Shown piece by piece: positions 32,850 through 33,697 of a DNA stretch of 33,697 nt. Every line of letters starts with the position of its first letter. Position 1 is the first letter of the stretch. Location: contig JACPZP010000046.1 of the NCBI GenBank assembly GCA_016195405.1, positions 1 through 33,697 on the forward strand, in the 5' to 3' direction. The stretch is from Planctomycetota bacterium. GTDB taxonomy: Bacteria; Planctomycetota; Planctomycetia; Gemmatales; Gemmataceae. Under the pieces are notes generated by a model. It did no database searches. It was given only the letters and a program-made list of their open reading frames with translations, and was not told where the DNA came from. The position numbers and the translations under genes were made by a program.

Positions 32850-33002
32850 GTAGGTCCGGCGAGCCGAGCCGGACCCACGAACCCGAATTCAGCTCAATGC
32901 CGCGCCGTTGGGCGTAAGCTTCGGCTCGGCTCGCCGGGCGTACTTGCGGTGGCAATAAGTTGGTTACGGGAACCAAGGTCCGGCTCGGCTCGCCGGACCT
33001 AC
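32850..33002. repeat. Cluster of GTAG-type hairpins before the carbonic anhydrase gene
   Basis: The left end is GTAG with GGTCCGGC/GCCGGACC; the right end is GGTCCGGC/GCCGGACC followed by TAC, so the two face each other. A degenerate copy (CGGCTCGGCTCGCCGGGCGTAC) lies between them. The gap of about 280 nt between metF and the next gene consists largely of this cluster. Confidence 0.85.
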
Positions 33003-33018
33003 CACTAAGGAGATGTCA

Positions 33019-33697
33019 ATGCTACGTGCTTACTTTCTTGCGGTCGTGGTTTTCGTTCCCAACCCGCTTTTCGCGCAGGATTCCGCTCCGACGCCGGACG
33101 AGGCCCTCAAGTTACTCAAGGAGGGCAATGCACGCTTCGCCAGCGACATGCCGCGCGAGGCCGAACTCGGTTCGAAGAGGCGGATTGAGCTGGCACAGAG
33201 ACAGCGGCCGATCGCCGTGGTGTTGACCTGCTCCGACTCGCGGGCGGCGCCCGAAATCATTTTCGACAAGAGGCTCGGCATGCTCTTCGTCATTCGCGTG
33301 GCGGGCAACGTCACCGGGCCGGAGGTCTACGGCTCCATCGAGTATGCCCTGGCCGAATTGAAAGCGCCCTTGATCGTCGTGTTGGGCCACACGAATTGTG
33401 GCGCCGTCGGCGCCGCCCTCAAGGGGAAGGAGCAGCCGTCGGACAACCTCAAGCAGCTCATCAACCTGATTCATCCGGGCAAAGATTTGCCCAAAGAAAA
33501 GGACGCAGCGCTGGAGGCCGCCGTTCGCAATAACATTATCTACCACACGCAGCTATTGAAGTGGACCCCATTCTCTAGACCACGAAATGGGCTTCGGAAG
33601 AGAGAGGCGAAGCCTCTCTCTGTGTCGGCCCCCGAGGCCGACACCTTGAATCAATCTCTCACGGTGATCCCTTCCCCGGCGGGGTGGGCTGGGCGCA
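33019..33697 (+). CDS. Exported beta-carbonic anhydrase, apparently interrupted (runs off window)
   Basis: The frame begins with a signal peptide (MLRAYFLAVVVFVPNPLFAQ), so the enzyme (CO2 + H2O to bicarbonate) is probably periplasmic. Beta-class zinc ligands are visible: Cys71 and the Asp73/Arg75 dyad in TCSDSR, His124 and Cys127 in GHTNCGAV. Similarity holds to residue 181 (EAAVRNNIIYHTQLLK). From about 33560 the translation turns into Arg/Pro/Ser-rich sequence unlike any beta-carbonic anhydrase, and the family's closing GGYYDLDTG-type segment is missing. The frame stays open to the window edge. The likeliest reading is disruption by an inserted element; a divergent C-terminus is less likely. 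GGAG lies before the ATG. Confidence 0.82.
   Translation, partial: MLRAYFLAVVVFVPNPLFAQDSAPTPDEALKLLKEGNARFASDMPREAELGSKRRIELAQRQRPIAVVLTCSDSRAAPEIIFDKRLGMLFVIRVAGNVTGPEVYGSIEYALAELKAPLIVVLGHTNCGAVGAALKGKEQPSDNLKQLINLIHPGKDLPKEKDAALEAAVRNNIIYHTQLLKWTPFSRPRNGLRKREAKPLSVSAPEADTLNQSLTVIPSPAGWAGR
33561..33697. mobile_element. Possible left end of an insertion element in the carbonic anhydrase gene
   Basis: Starting at TGGACCCCATTCTC, the DNA no longer codes for carbonic anhydrase. Two adjacent perfect hairpins follow: AGAGAGAGGC/GCCTCTCTCT (3-nt loop, 33599-33621) and GTGTCGGCC/GGCCGACAC (5-nt loop, 33622-33644). A TGGACCCC terminus resembles, from memory, ends of some IS3-like elements, but no transposase is in view. 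Confidence 0.4.

Noticed and set aside
33112..33546. 144-residue minus-strand frame opposite the carbonic anhydrase
   Set aside because: The plus strand carries the complete beta-carbonic anhydrase zinc motifs, so this frame is a shadow.

Overview
The window looks like a GC-rich bacterial chromosome, most probably a planctomycete of the Gemmata type. This is inferred from gene content and repeat style, not from a marker search. Supporting traits are a caspase-like peptidase, a eukaryote-type Ser/Thr kinase, an isolated Flp-type pilin, and many short intergenic hairpins that begin GTAG and end CTAC.

Layout. (1) 1-3713: an apparent operon of a TPR protein (5' end outside the window), a caspase-like protein and an alpha/beta hydrolase, the last two overlapping as ATGA. 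(2) 3714-5198: a possible short gene, a DUF4389 membrane protein on the minus strand, a lone Flp pilin, 16-bp tandem repeats and a hairpin. (3) 5199-8615: an enlarged Tex protein with two Pro/Ala-rich insertions and a long basic tail. (4) 8682-21872: the S10-spc ribosomal protein cluster, in the order S10, L4, L23, L2, S19, [initiator tRNA with group I intron], L22, S3, L16, L29, S17, L14, L24, L5, S14, S8, L6, L18, S5, L15, SecY, Adk, Map. L3 and L30 are missing from their usual places. Where L3 should be there is an intrinsic terminator and an inverted-repeat element. (5) 22127-26530: an M2-like metallopeptidase with signal peptide, a peroxiredoxin-protein kinase fusion, and a membrane-anchored CBM9-like protein. 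(6) 26527-30794 (minus strand): a 1047-residue membrane protein of unknown function, a metallophosphoesterase and MscL. (7) 30938-33697: an NrnA-like DHH phosphoesterase, a metF that has lost an internal segment and its frame, a GTAG-repeat cluster, and an exported beta-carbonic anhydrase whose similarity stops abruptly near 33560.

How the parts relate. The ribosomal cluster supplies translation, secretion (SecY), N-terminal Met removal (Map) and adenylate homeostasis (Adk). The embedded initiator tRNA ties start-codon decoding to the same transcription unit. Tex upstream and NrnA downstream act in RNA metabolism. The three genes at the left edge resemble conflict or programmed-death modules built from a TPR scaffold, a caspase-like protease and a hydrolase. 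The peroxiredoxin-kinase fusion suggests direct coupling of peroxide chemistry to phosphorylation signalling.

The most notable observations are the split initiator tRNA inside the S10 operon, the peroxiredoxin-kinase fusion, the caspase cassette, the loss of rplC from its slot, the modified Tex and SecY proteins, a perfect 48-bp palindrome between rplV and rpsC, and repeat elements that supply stop codons or abut start sites of essential genes.
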